A stretch of DNA of 37,085 nucleotides from UBA8828 sp964510855 (GCA_964510855.1 CAZEDB010000015.1:1-37085), one strand, 5' to 3'; numbered from the stretch's first letter, positions 9,539-18,061 are shown. A program made the numbers and translations. The notes: generated by a model from the letters alone, not told the origin.

Positions 9539-11007
9539 AAACGGCCTTACTCCCAGTTTTAAGTTGCGCCGCAAGTGTGGCCGCTGAGCGCGCTTGGCTA
9601 CGCCGGCATCCAGGCGAGCAAGCACGATTGATGGCGCGAGCAGCTTCCGCCGTAGCCGCGGCAAGCGACCTTTTATTGGCGGGCGTTAAGCCCCGCAGCA
9701 TCCTCGTGGTTGCAGGTAAGGGCCACAACGGAGCTGATGCCATCTTAGCCGGACTCGAATTTAATCTTGGCGCTAAACTTACCGTGGTGCTGGCCGAAGA
9801 AAATGTCGCTGTAGGATTGCCTCAACGCATCTTGGCGCGAGCACGACGTCGCCATGCCACCGTGCTGACTTGGAAAGAAGCCCGACGCTCCCGACCTAAA
9901 GTTGATCTCATCATCGATGGCTTGCTCGGCGTAGGTTTTAAACCGCCCCTCAGAGCAGAACTAGCCTTCGTGATTCGCTGGATGAACACCTTGAGTGCCC
10001 CCGTCGTCTCCGTCGATTTACCAAGCGGCGTGGGCGATACTACCGACAGTCCAAGTGTGCATGCCGATCTTACCGTTTCTCTTGGCTCACTCAAAGCCCC
10101 CTTACTGCGTCCTAGGGTTTTGTCTCACGCCGGTCGCCTGCGTGTCGCCGACCTCGGCATCGACTTACCCGCTGGCAATCCTGCCGCAACCACGCTCAAG
10201 ACACTCTTACCCTTAACGGTTCCACGCTCCGCCAAAACTGATAAGCGTCGGCAAGGTCGGGTGGTCATCGTCGGCGGCTCCGCCGCCATGCCCGGAGCCG
10301 TACTCATGAACACTAGAGCCTGCTTGGCCGCAGGTGCGGGCCTTGTAACCGTATTAGCACCCCGTAGCTTACGTGCTCGTGCCGCCATCGCTTTGCCAGA
10401 AGCGATGTGGCAGGCTCAAAGCAGCAGCGAAGCGCAAGCGACCCTACAACGGCTCGGGAAAATCTGGGAGGCAGTTTTAATCGGCAGCGGTCTTGGACCT
10501 CGCGGTCAAACCTTAGCTCAAGCCGCCGCCCGCGCCACGCGTGGCGTGGCCATTCTCGACGCCGATGCGTTGCGCCCAGCGTGTGTACGCGCCGCCCAAG
10601 GTGCAACCGCACGTATCCTACTCCCGCACGCGGGGGAATGCCTTAGACTCGGCGCACGCCAGGCCACTGCGGCCGAAGCGCAACGCCTCGCCTTACGCTT
10701 CCGCGCGGTGGTGGTTTTGAAAGGTCCGCTCACCTGTGTCACCGACGGCGTTCAGACCTGTTACATTCCTCACGGAGGTCCGATTCTCGCACGCGGCGGT
10801 AGTGGCGATTTACTAGCGGGCATGGTAGCGGCAGTCGTCGCCGCTCGCACGACCTATAAACTCAATTTATTTTCTGCGGTGGTAATGGCGGTGACCTGGC
10901 ATGGCGCAGCCGCTGATGAACTGGCACGCACTGAGGGAGAAACTTCAGTGCGTACTACTCAGCTTTTAACTGGGTTATCCCCTGCCTTGCGACGCGCCCG
11001 CGCTTAA
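9535..11007 (+). CDS. nnr: bifunctional NAD(P)H-hydrate epimerase / ADP-dependent dehydratase
   Basis: 490 residues. The two fused domains repair hydrated NADH and NADPH: an N-terminal YjeF_N-type epimerase (about 1-215) and a C-terminal ribokinase-like dehydratase (about 235-490). Visible motifs are AGKGHNGADA (60-69), a variant of the usual GxGNNGGD nucleotide loop; DLPSG (161-165); VVIVGGS (243-249); LLPHAGE (362-368); and GGSGDLLAGM (421-430), where D424 matches the catalytic Asp. The start is GTG inside a GTGA overlap with the acpS stop. The HNGAD variant in the epimerase loop might affect that half. The pdxJ-acpS-nnr order recurs in many bacteria. Confidence 0.95.
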   Translation: MKTALLPVLSCAASVAAERAWLRRHPGEQARLMARAASAVAAASDLLLAGVKPRSILVVAGKGHNGADAILAGLEFNLGAKLTVVLAEENVAVGLPQRILARARRRHATVLTWKEARRSRPKVDLIIDGLLGVGFKPPLRAELAFVIRWMNTLSAPVVSVDLPSGVGDTTDSPSVHADLTVSLGSLKAPLLRPRVLSHAGRLRVADLGIDLPAGNPAATTLKTLLPLTVPRSAKTDKRRQGRVVIVGGSAAMPGAVLMNTRACLAAGAGLVTVLAPRSLRARAAIALPEAMWQAQSSSEAQATLQRLGKIWEAVLIGSGLGPRGQTLAQAAARATRGVAILDADALRPACVRAAQGATARILLPHAGECLRLGARQATAAEAQRLALRFRAVVVLKGPLTCVTDGVQTCYIPHGGPILARGGSGDLLAGMVAAVVAARTTYKLNLFSAVVMAVTWHGAAADELARTEGETSVRTTQLLTGLSPALRRARA

Positions 11008-11020
11008 GCATCGCGGGGGC

Positions 11021-12094
11021 ATGACGCCCGAACTCTCTCCCGCCGCCGCCCTCCGTCTACAACTCAATGCCTTGCCTGGCATTGGGCCGGTAACGGCCCG
11101 ACGGCTCAGTGAAGCCTTCGACGGCGATCTCACCCGTGCACTCGCCGCTTCACGCAATGAACTTCTCGCCATTCCGGGGCTAGGACCGGTTGCGGTGACG
11201 ACGTTACTAGGTCCAAAGCTCGACCCACTCGCCGAATATCAACATGCACGACGCTTAGGTTTTAATATTTTAACGCAGGGCGATCCCGAGTGGCCCGAAG
11301 CTTTAAACCATCTCTGGGATCCGCCCTTGGTGCTTTATGTTGAGGGTGCGGCGTTACCCGTGGCACGGGCGGTGGCGATTGTCGGCACGCGCCGCTGCAC
11401 ACCCTATGGTGCCGCCATGGCCCGTAACTTAGCCACCGGATTAGCCCAAGCCGGCTGGTGGGTGGTAAGTGGTCTCGCAGCGGGCATTGATACCGCCGCG
11501 CATGAAGGGGCACTTGAAGGTGGCGGACCTACCGCGGCCGTCTTGGGGCATGGTTTAGAACGCACCCATCCGCCGACCGCTCACGGTCTACGCCGACGTA
11601 TCGCCACAACGGGCTGCATCCTTTCCGAATTTCCCCTAGGGCGTGTGCCCGATACGCGCACCTTTCCGCAACGCAATCGCTTGGTAGCCGCGCTGTGTCG
11701 GGCGGTGGTCGTGATTGAAACCGATCGCGCGGGAGGGAGTCACATCACGGCACGCTTTGCCTCCGAACTTGGACGTACCGTTTGTGCCGTACCTGGTCGA
11801 GCCGACAGCCCAGCGAGCCGCGGCTGCCATGACTTAATCCGCGATGGTGCTACCCTCATTACCCAAGTTGATGATATTCTAGAAGAACTCGGCGAAGCAC
11901 CCACAACAGCACGCGCCCCGACGCGCGCGGAAATTCCTGAGTTGCGTCCTTTTAACGGCGGCGAAGCCCACGATGCCGAATCTTTGGCGAGCCTAACGGA
12001 AATCTCAGTCGGCGAAGCTGCCGCTCTCCTTACGCGCTTCGAAGTTGAGGGCCATTTACGTCGTCGACCTGACGGACGGCATGAACGCGTTTAA
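11021..12094 (+). CDS. dprA: DNA-processing protein DprA
   Basis: 357-residue cytoplasmic protein of the DprA/Smf family. It binds incoming single-stranded DNA during natural transformation and loads RecA. Domain order: helix-hairpin-helix pair (LPGIGPVTA at 18-26 and IPGLGPVAV at 51-59), a Rossmann-like DNA-binding fold with AIVGTR (119-124), SGLAAGID (150-157), SEFPLG (202-207), FPQRNR (215-220) and VPGR (257-260), and a C-terminal winged-helix region (about 308-357). The gene starts 13 nt after nnr with GCGGGGG upstream and is probably the last gene of the rightward run. It is convergent with the next gene, the two stops being 1 nt apart. No other competence gene is in the window. Confidence 0.96.
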   Translation: MTPELSPAAALRLQLNALPGIGPVTARRLSEAFDGDLTRALAASRNELLAIPGLGPVAVTTLLGPKLDPLAEYQHARRLGFNILTQGDPEWPEALNHLWDPPLVLYVEGAALPVARAVAIVGTRRCTPYGAAMARNLATGLAQAGWWVVSGLAAGIDTAAHEGALEGGGPTAAVLGHGLERTHPPTAHGLRRRIATTGCILSEFPLGRVPDTRTFPQRNRLVAALCRAVVVIETDRAGGSHITARFASELGRTVCAVPGRADSPASRGCHDLIRDGATLITQVDDILEELGEAPTTARAPTRAEIPELRPFNGGEAHDAESLASLTEISVGEAAALLTRFEVEGHLRRRPDGRHERV

Positions 12095-12095
12095 C

Positions 12096-12746
12096 TTAGC
12101 GAAAGCCTACCGACGGCTCGACGTCGGTACTCAGCGGAAAACCTACCATCCAATCGAGCACGGCTTTGGGCTTGGCTAGTAAGTCACGCGCCGGGTTAGT
12201 AAACCGAGCGCGAAAGCCCGGTCCATTCACCGCCACCATGCCGTAGGCATCGACGTCTAAACGCCGCGCCTGCCAAATCGCACGATCGACATGCCACGCC
12301 TGCGAAACAAAAATGAGCGGCGTATTCGGGTGAGCGGTCTGGGCTCGAATTACCGAGTCGACGGTTCGCCAACCGAAAGGATCGAGTACGATGGGGACGG
12401 TTACGCCCCGCTGACGCAATCCCGCCGCCATAGCATAAGCTTGCTCTAAATAACCCGAGACAATCACCAGCCGAACCCGACCCGACGCAGCTAAGGTTGC
12501 CGCCGCATCGAGCCGAGGATGATACGAAGCGATGCGCCAACCTTCTTCGTGAAATTCATTACAACCCAACACCACCGCAACCGCGCCTTTGGGAAATACG
12601 GAAGGATTGCGTGAGAGACGTCCTTCAGCGTCGAGTTCTACCCACAAGTTGGACCCAATAAAAAAACTCACGGCAGCAAAAAACGCCCAACCAAGTCGGC
12701 TTTGCCAGAGGGGCCTACGCTGGGCTAATTGGGGCATTAATGCCAT
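12096..12746 (-). CDS. SanA/ElyC/YdcF-family (DUF218) membrane protein
   Basis: 216 residues with one N-terminal membrane segment (about 17-35) and a C-terminal DUF218 domain on the outer side. The segments AVAVVLGCNEF, HPRLDAAATLAASGRV, LVIVSGY and FVSQAWHVDRAIWQARRL follow the SanA/YdcF pattern. In E. coli the relatives SanA and ElyC are linked to envelope integrity and peptidoglycan precursor metabolism; the biochemical activity here is unknown. The ATG at 12746 has a second in-frame ATG three codons on (12737). The gene is divergent from the NtrC-type regulator across a 100-nt gap. The family call is good and the role is open. Confidence 0.82.
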   Translation of the reverse strand: MALMPQLAQRRPLWQSRLGWAFFAAVSFFIGSNLWVELDAEGRLSRNPSVFPKGAVAVVLGCNEFHEEGWRIASYHPRLDAAATLAASGRVRLVIVSGYLEQAYAMAAGLRQRGVTVPIVLDPFGWRTVDSVIRAQTAHPNTPLIFVSQAWHVDRAIWQARRLDVDAYGMVAVNGPGFRARFTNPARDLLAKPKAVLDWMVGFPLSTDVEPSVGFR

Positions 12747-12846
12747 TAAAAGGGGCGATTAGACCTTTTCAATGGTTAGATTTGCCTATTTTTAGACACT
12801 ATCCTACTAAAGGGGTGTTCGGCATTGATTATGCTTAATCCTCAAC

Positions 12847-14313
12847 ATGGAGACCTCAAGTAAGACCCCCGCTACCAAAATCCTCCTCATCGATGATGAT
12901 AAGGATTTGCGCTACTCCTTGCGGCGGGCTTTTGCCGGCAAGGGTTGGGATGTTCATGAAGCCGAGAGCGGCGAGAAAGGTGTCGAGGTAGCTAAACGCG
13001 AACAACCCCAGGTGGTCTTGTTGGATAATCGCATGGGGGGTATGACGGGAATTGAAACCTTACAACTGCTGCGCGGCGCAGCACCTCAGGCCATGGTCGT
13101 GCTGATGACGGCTTTTGGCACCACGCAAACCGCCATCGAAGCGATGAAGTTCGGCGCCTTCGATTATGTGATGAAGCCTTTTGATCAGGCTAAAGTTTTA
13201 GGCTTAGTCGAGAAGGCCCTTCAGGCCGGACACGATTTAGCGCAAGCCGTCGGCACCAAAGGTTCACGCATTGATCCTTCAGATTTAAAAGAAGGTATCG
13301 TGGGTAACTCCGAACCGATGCAAGCGGTACTTAAAGCTATCGGACAAGTCGCTGCCTCCGAAGCCACCGTGCTTGTAACCGGCGAGTCCGGCACTGGAAA
13401 AGAATTAGTGGCACGCTCCATTCACCGCTACTCCCTTCGCGCCAAGGGACCTTTCCTCGCGGTCAATTGTGCGGCGATTCCAGAAAATCTTATCGAGTCC
13501 GAACTTTTTGGTCACGAAAAAGGCGCCTTCACGGGAGCTACCACTCAAAAACTCGGCAAGTTCGAGCTTTGCGATCACGGTACGATTTTTCTCGATGAAA
13601 TTGGGGACATGTCACTCCCCACCCAAACCAAAGTTCTGCGCGCCATTCAAGAAGGAGAAATCCAACGCGTCGGCGGTACAGAAACTATCAAAATAAGCGT
13701 ACGCCTCTTAGCCGCTACCAACAAAGACCTCGAAGCCATGGTGGCTGAACGTAAATTCCGCGAAGATCTTTTTTACCGGCTCAACGTCTTTCGCATTCGT
13801 CTCCCGGCCTTACGCGAACGGCGCGAAGACATTCCCGTACTGGTCGACTACATGCTGCAACGCCTTGGGGCAGGACGGAAGCTTCGCGCTCGACGACTCT
13901 CGCCTGAGGCTCACGAACGCCTCTTGCAACACGATTGGCCCGGCAATGTGCGTGAGCTAGAAAACGTGATTCACCGCGCTGGCGTATTAGCCAAGGGCGA
14001 AACGATTTTAGCTAAAGATCTACCTGCCGACCTTTTAGCCCCGCGACGAAGCGCAACCCGAACCGAGAGCCCTGCCCTGCCCTCGACACCTACGCCCACG
14101 GTCGCACCCACCCCAGCCTCCATCCCGGACCTACTCGATGCACTCTACCGTGAACTTCGCAAAGATGATGGGCGGGCGATTTTAAGTCGTATTGAATTAG
14201 AAATGATTGATCGCGCCTTGGCCGAAACCCGCGAAAATCATTTACGCTCCTCGCTTATCCTTGGGCTCAATCGCTCGACCTTGAAGAAGCGATTGCAAGA
14301 GCCCAGATCCTAG
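12847..14313 (+). CDS. NtrC-family sigma54-dependent response regulator
   Basis: 488-residue cytoplasmic transcription activator in three parts. The N-terminal receiver (about 10-125) has the acidic pair D16/D17 and the phospho-acceptor D60 in LLDNRM. The central AAA+ sigma54-activation domain (about 155-390) has Walker A GESGTGKE at 179-186, GAFTGA at 226-231, Walker B LDE at 249-251 and the NVRELENV helix. A Fis-type helix-turn-helix ends the protein (about 450-486). A Pro/Thr-rich linker joins the last two domains. All residues needed for ATPase and sigma54 contact appear intact. No histidine kinase is adjacent, so the partner and target genes are unknown. The DUF1080 gene follows after 14 nt and may be co-transcribed. 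Confidence 0.94.
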   Translation: METSSKTPATKILLIDDDKDLRYSLRRAFAGKGWDVHEAESGEKGVEVAKREQPQVVLLDNRMGGMTGIETLQLLRGAAPQAMVVLMTAFGTTQTAIEAMKFGAFDYVMKPFDQAKVLGLVEKALQAGHDLAQAVGTKGSRIDPSDLKEGIVGNSEPMQAVLKAIGQVAASEATVLVTGESGTGKELVARSIHRYSLRAKGPFLAVNCAAIPENLIESELFGHEKGAFTGATTQKLGKFELCDHGTIFLDEIGDMSLPTQTKVLRAIQEGEIQRVGGTETIKISVRLLAATNKDLEAMVAERKFREDLFYRLNVFRIRLPALRERREDIPVLVDYMLQRLGAGRKLRARRLSPEAHERLLQHDWPGNVRELENVIHRAGVLAKGETILAKDLPADLLAPRRSATRTESPALPSTPTPTVAPTPASIPDLLDALYRELRKDDGRAILSRIELEMIDRALAETRENHLRSSLILGLNRSTLKKRLQEPRS

Positions 14314-14327
14314 GCTAAAGATTTATC

Positions 14328-14963
14328 ATGAGATACCCCCTCATGGCCGCCAGCTTGCTCGCGGGAGTCGTGCTTTGGGCAAATGCCCCTGAATCCGAGG
14401 AGATTATTTTGTTTAATGGCAGCTCGCTCGCAGGCTGGAAATCGAGCGAGGAAGGTTCCTCGGCTTTTCGGGTGCAGGAAGGGGTACTCCAAGTGCGAGG
14501 CGGCCGGGCGCATTTATTTTATGTCGGCCCTGAAGGCACAGCTTCCTTCCAAAACTTTGAGTTCACCGCTCAAGTGCGTACGCGCAATCATGCCAATTCG
14601 GGAATTTATTTTCACACCCGCTACCAACCCTCGGGCTGGCCAAGTGCAGGTTATGAAGCCCAGGTTAATGCCACTCACGAAGACCGAAAGAAAACCGGCG
14701 GTCTCTATGGCATTGTCGATGTCTTAGACAAGCCAGCCGCGGGCGATGATGAGTGGTTTGACTATCGCATTCGCGTGGAAGGAAAGCGCATCCGACTTTG
14801 GGTAAAGAATCAGTTGACGGTTGATTTCACCGAGCCCGAAGACTGGCAACCACCTCAGGGTATGTCGGGTCGCCGACTCGGAGCTGGAACGTTTGCCCTG
14901 CAAGCGCATGACCCAGGCTGCACCGTAGACTACCGTGAGCTGCGCGTACGCCGCCTACCTTAA
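14328..14963 (+). CDS. secreted DUF1080 (3-keto-disaccharide hydrolase-like) protein
   Basis: 211 residues with an N-terminal signal peptide (about 1-19, cut near WANA) and a single DUF1080 concanavalin-like beta-sandwich. Recognisable family pieces are ILFNGSSLAGWK (27-38), FEFTAQVRTRNHANSGIYF (about 78-96), GYEAQVN, a GGLYGI loop and a late GTFALQAHDPG strand. Some DUF1080 members act on 3-keto-glycosides, and many planctomycetal and verrucomicrobial members are of unknown specificity. The protein is probably periplasmic and could act in polysaccharide or glycoside breakdown, like the fucosidase further on. Its stop overlaps the convergent gene's stop by 4 nt. Confidence 0.85.
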   Translation: MRYPLMAASLLAGVVLWANAPESEEIILFNGSSLAGWKSSEEGSSAFRVQEGVLQVRGGRAHLFYVGPEGTASFQNFEFTAQVRTRNHANSGIYFHTRYQPSGWPSAGYEAQVNATHEDRKKTGGLYGIVDVLDKPAAGDDEWFDYRIRVEGKRIRLWVKNQLTVDFTEPEDWQPPQGMSGRRLGAGTFALQAHDPGCTVDYRELRVRRLP

Positions 14964-15838
14964 GTCGTTTCTTCTAAGACCGCGGCGCAGGCTGCAAGCA
15001 AGCGTGCCCGCAAGGGAGCCGCCGCCGTGGCCAGACGACGCTGTTCGCGCTCATAGATTAAACGTCCCTCCGGTGTCTCAATTTTAATCGGCTCATAACC
15101 CAGCGCCGAAAAATCATATGGGCTGGCTCGCATGTCGATGGCACGCGCATCAGCCGCGAGTGCAAAGGTGTCGGCCGCTAATTCAGCGGGCATGAGTAAA
15201 CCTAATTTCATCGTCCATTTATAAAGATCCATCGTCACATGGATGCAGCCGGGTTGTTCGTTGGCGATGCGCCCTTCGCGATCGGGATTAAGACGATTCA
15301 AGGGCCGGGCGTCGGGTGTAAAAAATCGAAAGGCATCGAAGTGGGAGCAGCAAACGGCGGAGGCGGCAACTACGGCATCGGTACCCTCTGCACCCAAGCG
15401 CAAAGGCCACTCGGTGTGACGCCGAGCTGATGAGCGACCATAGACCATAGCCCATTCATGGAGTCCATAACAGCCGTGAAAGGCCGGGCGACGTGCCACC
15501 GCCGCGCACAAATCTTTAATGAACTGCACGCGCTTCAGTACCTTGTCATCGCGCTCACTCGCGGCGACCTGAAAGCTAGTGTCCGAGGCCGACCATCCGC
15601 GTTCGCCCTCTGGGGGCTGCCCCTCGAGCACGACTCCCCAGCCCGGCGACCAACGTGCCAAGGCGGCGAGACGAAAAGGGTAGTAGGTGAAAAGAAAATC
15701 TTCGACCGGATGATGGATTCCTGCGGCTGCGCGCGTGCGACGTGCCGCCAGCAAAGGCTCGACCCGGGCGAGGTGAGCGGCACGACGTGCCTGCCAAACG
15801 GCAAGCGGGACCATCGACTGCGGCGCAGCGCAACTCAT
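14960..15838 (-). CDS. conserved cytoplasmic protein of a family often labelled '3-methyladenine DNA glycosylase'
   Basis: 292 residues with no signal peptide or membrane segment. Long conserved blocks are visible: IHHPVEDFLFTYYPFR (about 42-57), FHGCYGLHEWAMVYG, RHTEWPLRLGAEGTDAVV, CCSHFDAFRFFTPDA, NEQPGCIHVTMDLYKW and DMRASPYDFSALGYEPIKIETPEG. From memory, close relatives are common in Actinobacteria and carry the name 3-methyladenine DNA glycosylase. I see none of the features of the AlkA, Tag or AAG/MPG folds, so the name looks inherited without evidence. Conserved His and Cys residues (HEW, CSHF, GCIH) hint at metal binding or catalysis. The start overlaps the gene upstream (ATGA), so the two are probably one transcript. 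Confidence 0.75.
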   Translation of the reverse strand: MSCAAPQSMVPLAVWQARRAAHLARVEPLLAARRTRAAAGIHHPVEDFLFTYYPFRLAALARWSPGWGVVLEGQPPEGERGWSASDTSFQVAASERDDKVLKRVQFIKDLCAAVARRPAFHGCYGLHEWAMVYGRSSARRHTEWPLRLGAEGTDAVVAASAVCCSHFDAFRFFTPDARPLNRLNPDREGRIANEQPGCIHVTMDLYKWTMKLGLLMPAELAADTFALAADARAIDMRASPYDFSALGYEPIKIETPEGRLIYEREQRRLATAAAPLRARLLAACAAVLEETT

Positions 15839-16392
15839 TGCCAGCGACGGTGGTGATCGGCAACGATACGATATTTTTCCGCCCAGCCCGGCAAGGCGTC
15901 TTGTTCTTGCTTTGAAAGCGACCGCACAACTTTAGCGGGCGAACCTAAGACCAACGAGCCAGGAGGAATACGGGTACCCTTGGTGACGAGTGCGCCTGCA
16001 CCGATAATCGAATGGTCGCCGATAACACAGCCATCGAGCAAGGTGGCGTGCATCCCAATCAGGCAAGCGTCACCAACCTCGCAGGCATGGATCATCGCGA
16101 GATGACCTACTGTAACATTTTTGCCGATGCGCGCCGGCAGACCATCAGCAACATGAACCACTGCACCGTCCTGAATATTAGATCCTTCCCCTATGACCAC
16201 AGGTTCAATGTCGCCTCGTAGTACCGCACAGGGCCAAATACTTGCTCCTGCCCCTACGGTGACATCGCCGACCAGCACGGCCTTGGGGTGAATGAAAGCC
16301 CCTAGGTCCACATTGGGACCGCGGCCGAGGTGCCGGTTCAATCGGGCAGCAAGGTCCCCAGAAGGGGGAAAGGGGGCTTGGAATGGGTTCAC
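15835..16392 (-). CDS. gamma-carbonic anhydrase-like hexapeptide-repeat protein
   Basis: 185 residues forming a left-handed beta-helix of the YrdA/PaaY/CaiE group. The family blocks CAVLRGD (55-61), IQDGAVVH (73-80), VGHLAMIH (95-102) and GMHATLLDG (113-121) are present. His80, His97 and His102 match the three zinc ligands of the gamma class, and R59/D61 match the conserved trimer-interface pair. The C-terminal helix (SLSKQEQDALPGWAEKY) is usual. It may be a carbonic anhydrase or a metal-binding acyltransferase-like protein; activity cannot be read from sequence. It precedes and overlaps the 292-residue gene by 4 nt on the minus strand, and is divergent from rplU across 100 nt. Confidence 0.9.
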   Translation of the reverse strand: MNPFQAPFPPSGDLAARLNRHLGRGPNVDLGAFIHPKAVLVGDVTVGAGASIWPCAVLRGDIEPVVIGEGSNIQDGAVVHVADGLPARIGKNVTVGHLAMIHACEVGDACLIGMHATLLDGCVIGDHSIIGAGALVTKGTRIPPGSLVLGSPAKVVRSLSKQEQDALPGWAEKYRIVADHHRRWQ

Positions 16393-16492
16393 GGCCCTAG
16401 GGTGAAGGGGTCAGGGCGCGGATAAAAGGCGAAAACCATAAATTCCCTTGCCAAGACCCCCTTTGAGCCTTTTCTCCAACCTTCCGTCCGCC

Positions 16493-16807
16493 ATGAAGGC
16501 CACTATTCTCACCTCCGGTCGCCAGTTTACTGTTAAGCAAGGCGACGTACTCACCCTCAACCTCCTGCCTGAGACCAAGCAGGGGGACACCATCACCTTT
16601 GACCAGGTCGTCCTGCTCGGTGACGGCGCGGGGGTAAAAGTCGGCTCCCCTACCGTACCTGGAGCCAAGGTAACCGCTAAACTTCTGGAAAATAAGCGCG
16701 GCGACAAAATCCGCATCTTCAAGCACCGCCGTCGTAAAGGTTACTACCGTCGTCGCGGCCACCGCCAAGAGCTGTCGGTCGTGAAGATTGAAACTATTCA
16801 AGGCTAA
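16493..16807 (+). CDS. rplU: 50S ribosomal protein L21
   Basis: 104 residues from MKATILTSGRQF, the normal length and start of L21, which binds domain V of 23S rRNA and contacts L20. The FDQVVLLGDG, KVGSPTVPGAKVTAKLLE and IFKHRRRKGYYRRRGHRQ segments are diagnostic. An in-frame TTG 45 nt upstream would add 15 residues unlike any L21, so the ATG at 16493 is preferred. There is no clear Shine-Dalgarno site; the upstream sequence is CT-rich. It is followed after 18 nt by rpmA, the universal L21-L27 pair. Confidence 0.97.
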   Translation: MKATILTSGRQFTVKQGDVLTLNLLPETKQGDTITFDQVVLLGDGAGVKVGSPTVPGAKVTAKLLENKRGDKIRIFKHRRRKGYYRRRGHRQELSVVKIETIQG

Positions 16808-16825
16808 CCCTTTTTAACTACTGCC

Positions 16826-17074
16826 ATGGCAACAAAGAAAGGCGGCGGAACGTCCTCCAACGGCCGCGATTCCAACTCCAAACGTCTCGGCGTTAAGCTT
16901 TACGGGGGCGAATTCGCTTCCGCAGGTTCTATCCTCATCCGCCAACGCGGCACCGTTATGCGCGCCGGCCGGAATGTGGGCATGGGCCGCGACCATACTC
17001 TCTTCGCCTTGAAAGACGGCGTCGTTAAGTGGGATCGCGAGCACCGCTCGGTGCAAATCGTCCCCGGCGCCTAA
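16826..17074 (+). CDS. rpmA: 50S ribosomal protein L27
   Basis: 82 residues. The N-terminus MATKKGGGTSSNGRDSNSKR and the GSILIRQRGT, GMGRDHTLFAL and VKWDREHRSV segments identify L27, whose N-terminal arm reaches toward the peptidyl-transferase centre. The N-terminus begins directly with the mature MA[H/T]KK form, so no Firmicutes-type cleaved leader is present. It is co-transcribed with rplU and followed by a strong intrinsic terminator. The obg gene that often follows is absent here. Confidence 0.97.
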   Translation: MATKKGGGTSSNGRDSNSKRLGVKLYGGEFASAGSILIRQRGTVMRAGRNVGMGRDHTLFALKDGVVKWDREHRSVQIVPGA

Positions 17075-17088
17075 TAATCGCCCACTCT

Positions 17089-17115
17089 AAAACCCCGTTA
17101 ACCCGGGGTTTTTTT
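17089..17115 (+). terminator. intrinsic terminator of rplU-rpmA
   Basis: Perfect 9-bp stem AAAACCCCG / CGGGGTTTT with loop TTAACC, running into seven T residues, 14 nt after the rpmA stop. This is a textbook rho-independent terminator. Confidence 0.93.
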
Positions 17116-17195
17116 ATGCGAAGCTAAGGCTAGGTAGATGGGCCTGAGCTCAACGCGGGCTGGCAAAATAGTTAGGCTCTCGCTAACTTCTGCGC

Positions 17196-17657
17196 ATGGA
17201 AATCCCCGCCCTACTTCGCTCACCTGATAAGTCTACCGCGGTCGCACGCATCCTCGCCGGCGTCGGTGCCCTTCTCCTCGCCCTCGGTGCTACTGGACCA
17301 TTGGCGAGTGTGGGGGTGGGTATTTTATCTAAGACGGTCTATTTCAATTTAGTCTCGGCAGAACGCGTCACCGCCTTACTGGCCATCGCTGCCGCCACCT
17401 TGGTCTTAGCTATTCTTGGCCGCACCCGCTGGTTTATTTGGAGTGCAGCAGCAATTATCGTAACCTTTGGCTCAATGGTTTCCTTTGGCGGAGAAAAGAG
17501 CAGCATGGAGATGCCAGGCTGGGTCAAAGACGTCCTCGGCTGGATTGCAGAAGGCGCCTTCAAGTTAGTGACGTTTAACTACGGCACGCCCTGCCTCGTC
17601 CTGGGCATTCTCCTCATCCTCGGGGTGGGTGTCTGGCGCTGCCGGGCCGCGCGCTAA
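17196..17657 (+). CDS. small four-segment membrane protein of unknown function
   Basis: 153 residues, no family recognised. Four hydrophobic segments are visible at about 17-40, 57-74, 79-96 and 130-148. A loop between the third and fourth contains a Gly/Ser/Glu/Lys-rich stretch followed by an amphipathic Trp-rich segment (WVKDVLGWIAEGAFKLV). The ATG at 17196 gives the first in-frame methionine; no strong ribosome-binding site is seen. The gene stands alone between the rpmA terminator and a convergent Dabb-domain gene (3-nt gap between stops). Length, composition and codon use look like a real gene. Confidence 0.65.
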   Translation: MEIPALLRSPDKSTAVARILAGVGALLLALGATGPLASVGVGILSKTVYFNLVSAERVTALLAIAAATLVLAILGRTRWFIWSAAAIIVTFGSMVSFGGEKSSMEMPGWVKDVLGWIAEGAFKLVTFNYGTPCLVLGILLILGVGVWRCRAAR

Positions 17658-17660
17658 GTT

Positions 17661-17957
17661 TTAGGCGAAGTCGTAGATCACGACTTTAGTCCAAAGCGTC
17701 TTACAATTATCCACAAACGCCTGGTGGGTCGGATGCGTTTGGTAAGCATCGTGCGCCGCCATGTCAGGAAAGATGAGATTGAGACCAAACGAGTAGGAGC
17801 GATCAATCACAGGGCGGTCGGTAGTGGCAACTGTACCAACATGAAATGCCACCACACCCGGGATACTACCTAGAGCGCGCAGGCGGGTTTCAAAATCTTG
17901 GCGCTGGGCAACCGTAAGGTCGGGCTTGAGCCAAAAGAGGACAACGTGAGAGAGCAT
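17661..17957 (-). CDS. Dabb (stress-responsive alpha/beta-barrel) domain protein
   Basis: 98 residues from MLSHVVLFWLKPDLT. This is the standard Dabb start: a strand with HVVLFW, then a helix (TVAQRQDFETRLRAL) and the segment YSFGLNLIFPDMAAHDAYQTHPTHQAFV. Dabb proteins are small dimeric ferredoxin-like folds; most are of unknown function and some are plant stress proteins. An upstream in-frame ATG at 18050 would add 31 hydrophobic/basic residues and lies next to the assembly gap, so the start at 17957 is preferred. Confidence 0.82.
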   Translation of the reverse strand: MLSHVVLFWLKPDLTVAQRQDFETRLRALGSIPGVVAFHVGTVATTDRPVIDRSYSFGLNLIFPDMAAHDAYQTHPTHQAFVDNCKTLWTKVVIYDFA

Positions 17958-18006
17958 GAGACCTAGCGTGATAAGATTTAGGAGCGGTAGGACAAGTACC
18001 AAGCCC

Positions 18007-18061
18007 AACCGCACCCTTCTAATCTCGCAACGCTCCCCCCGCCCTCTCATCTCTAATCCCT
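18007..18061 (+). repeat. 55-bp exact repeat, left of the gap
   Basis: The 55 bases ending at the gap are identical to the first 55 bases after it (18162-18216). The match fills the interval up to the Ns on both sides, which is what two contigs sharing an assembly-graph overlap look like. Confidence 0.97.

Noticed and set aside
16448..16492. N-terminal extension of L21 from a TTG
   Set aside because: The added 15 residues have no counterpart in L21; the ATG at 16493 gives the family length and N-terminus.
17958..18050. 31-residue N-terminal extension of the Dabb protein
   Set aside because: The Dabb fold begins at MLSHVVLFW; the extra part is basic and hydrophobic and runs into the contig end.
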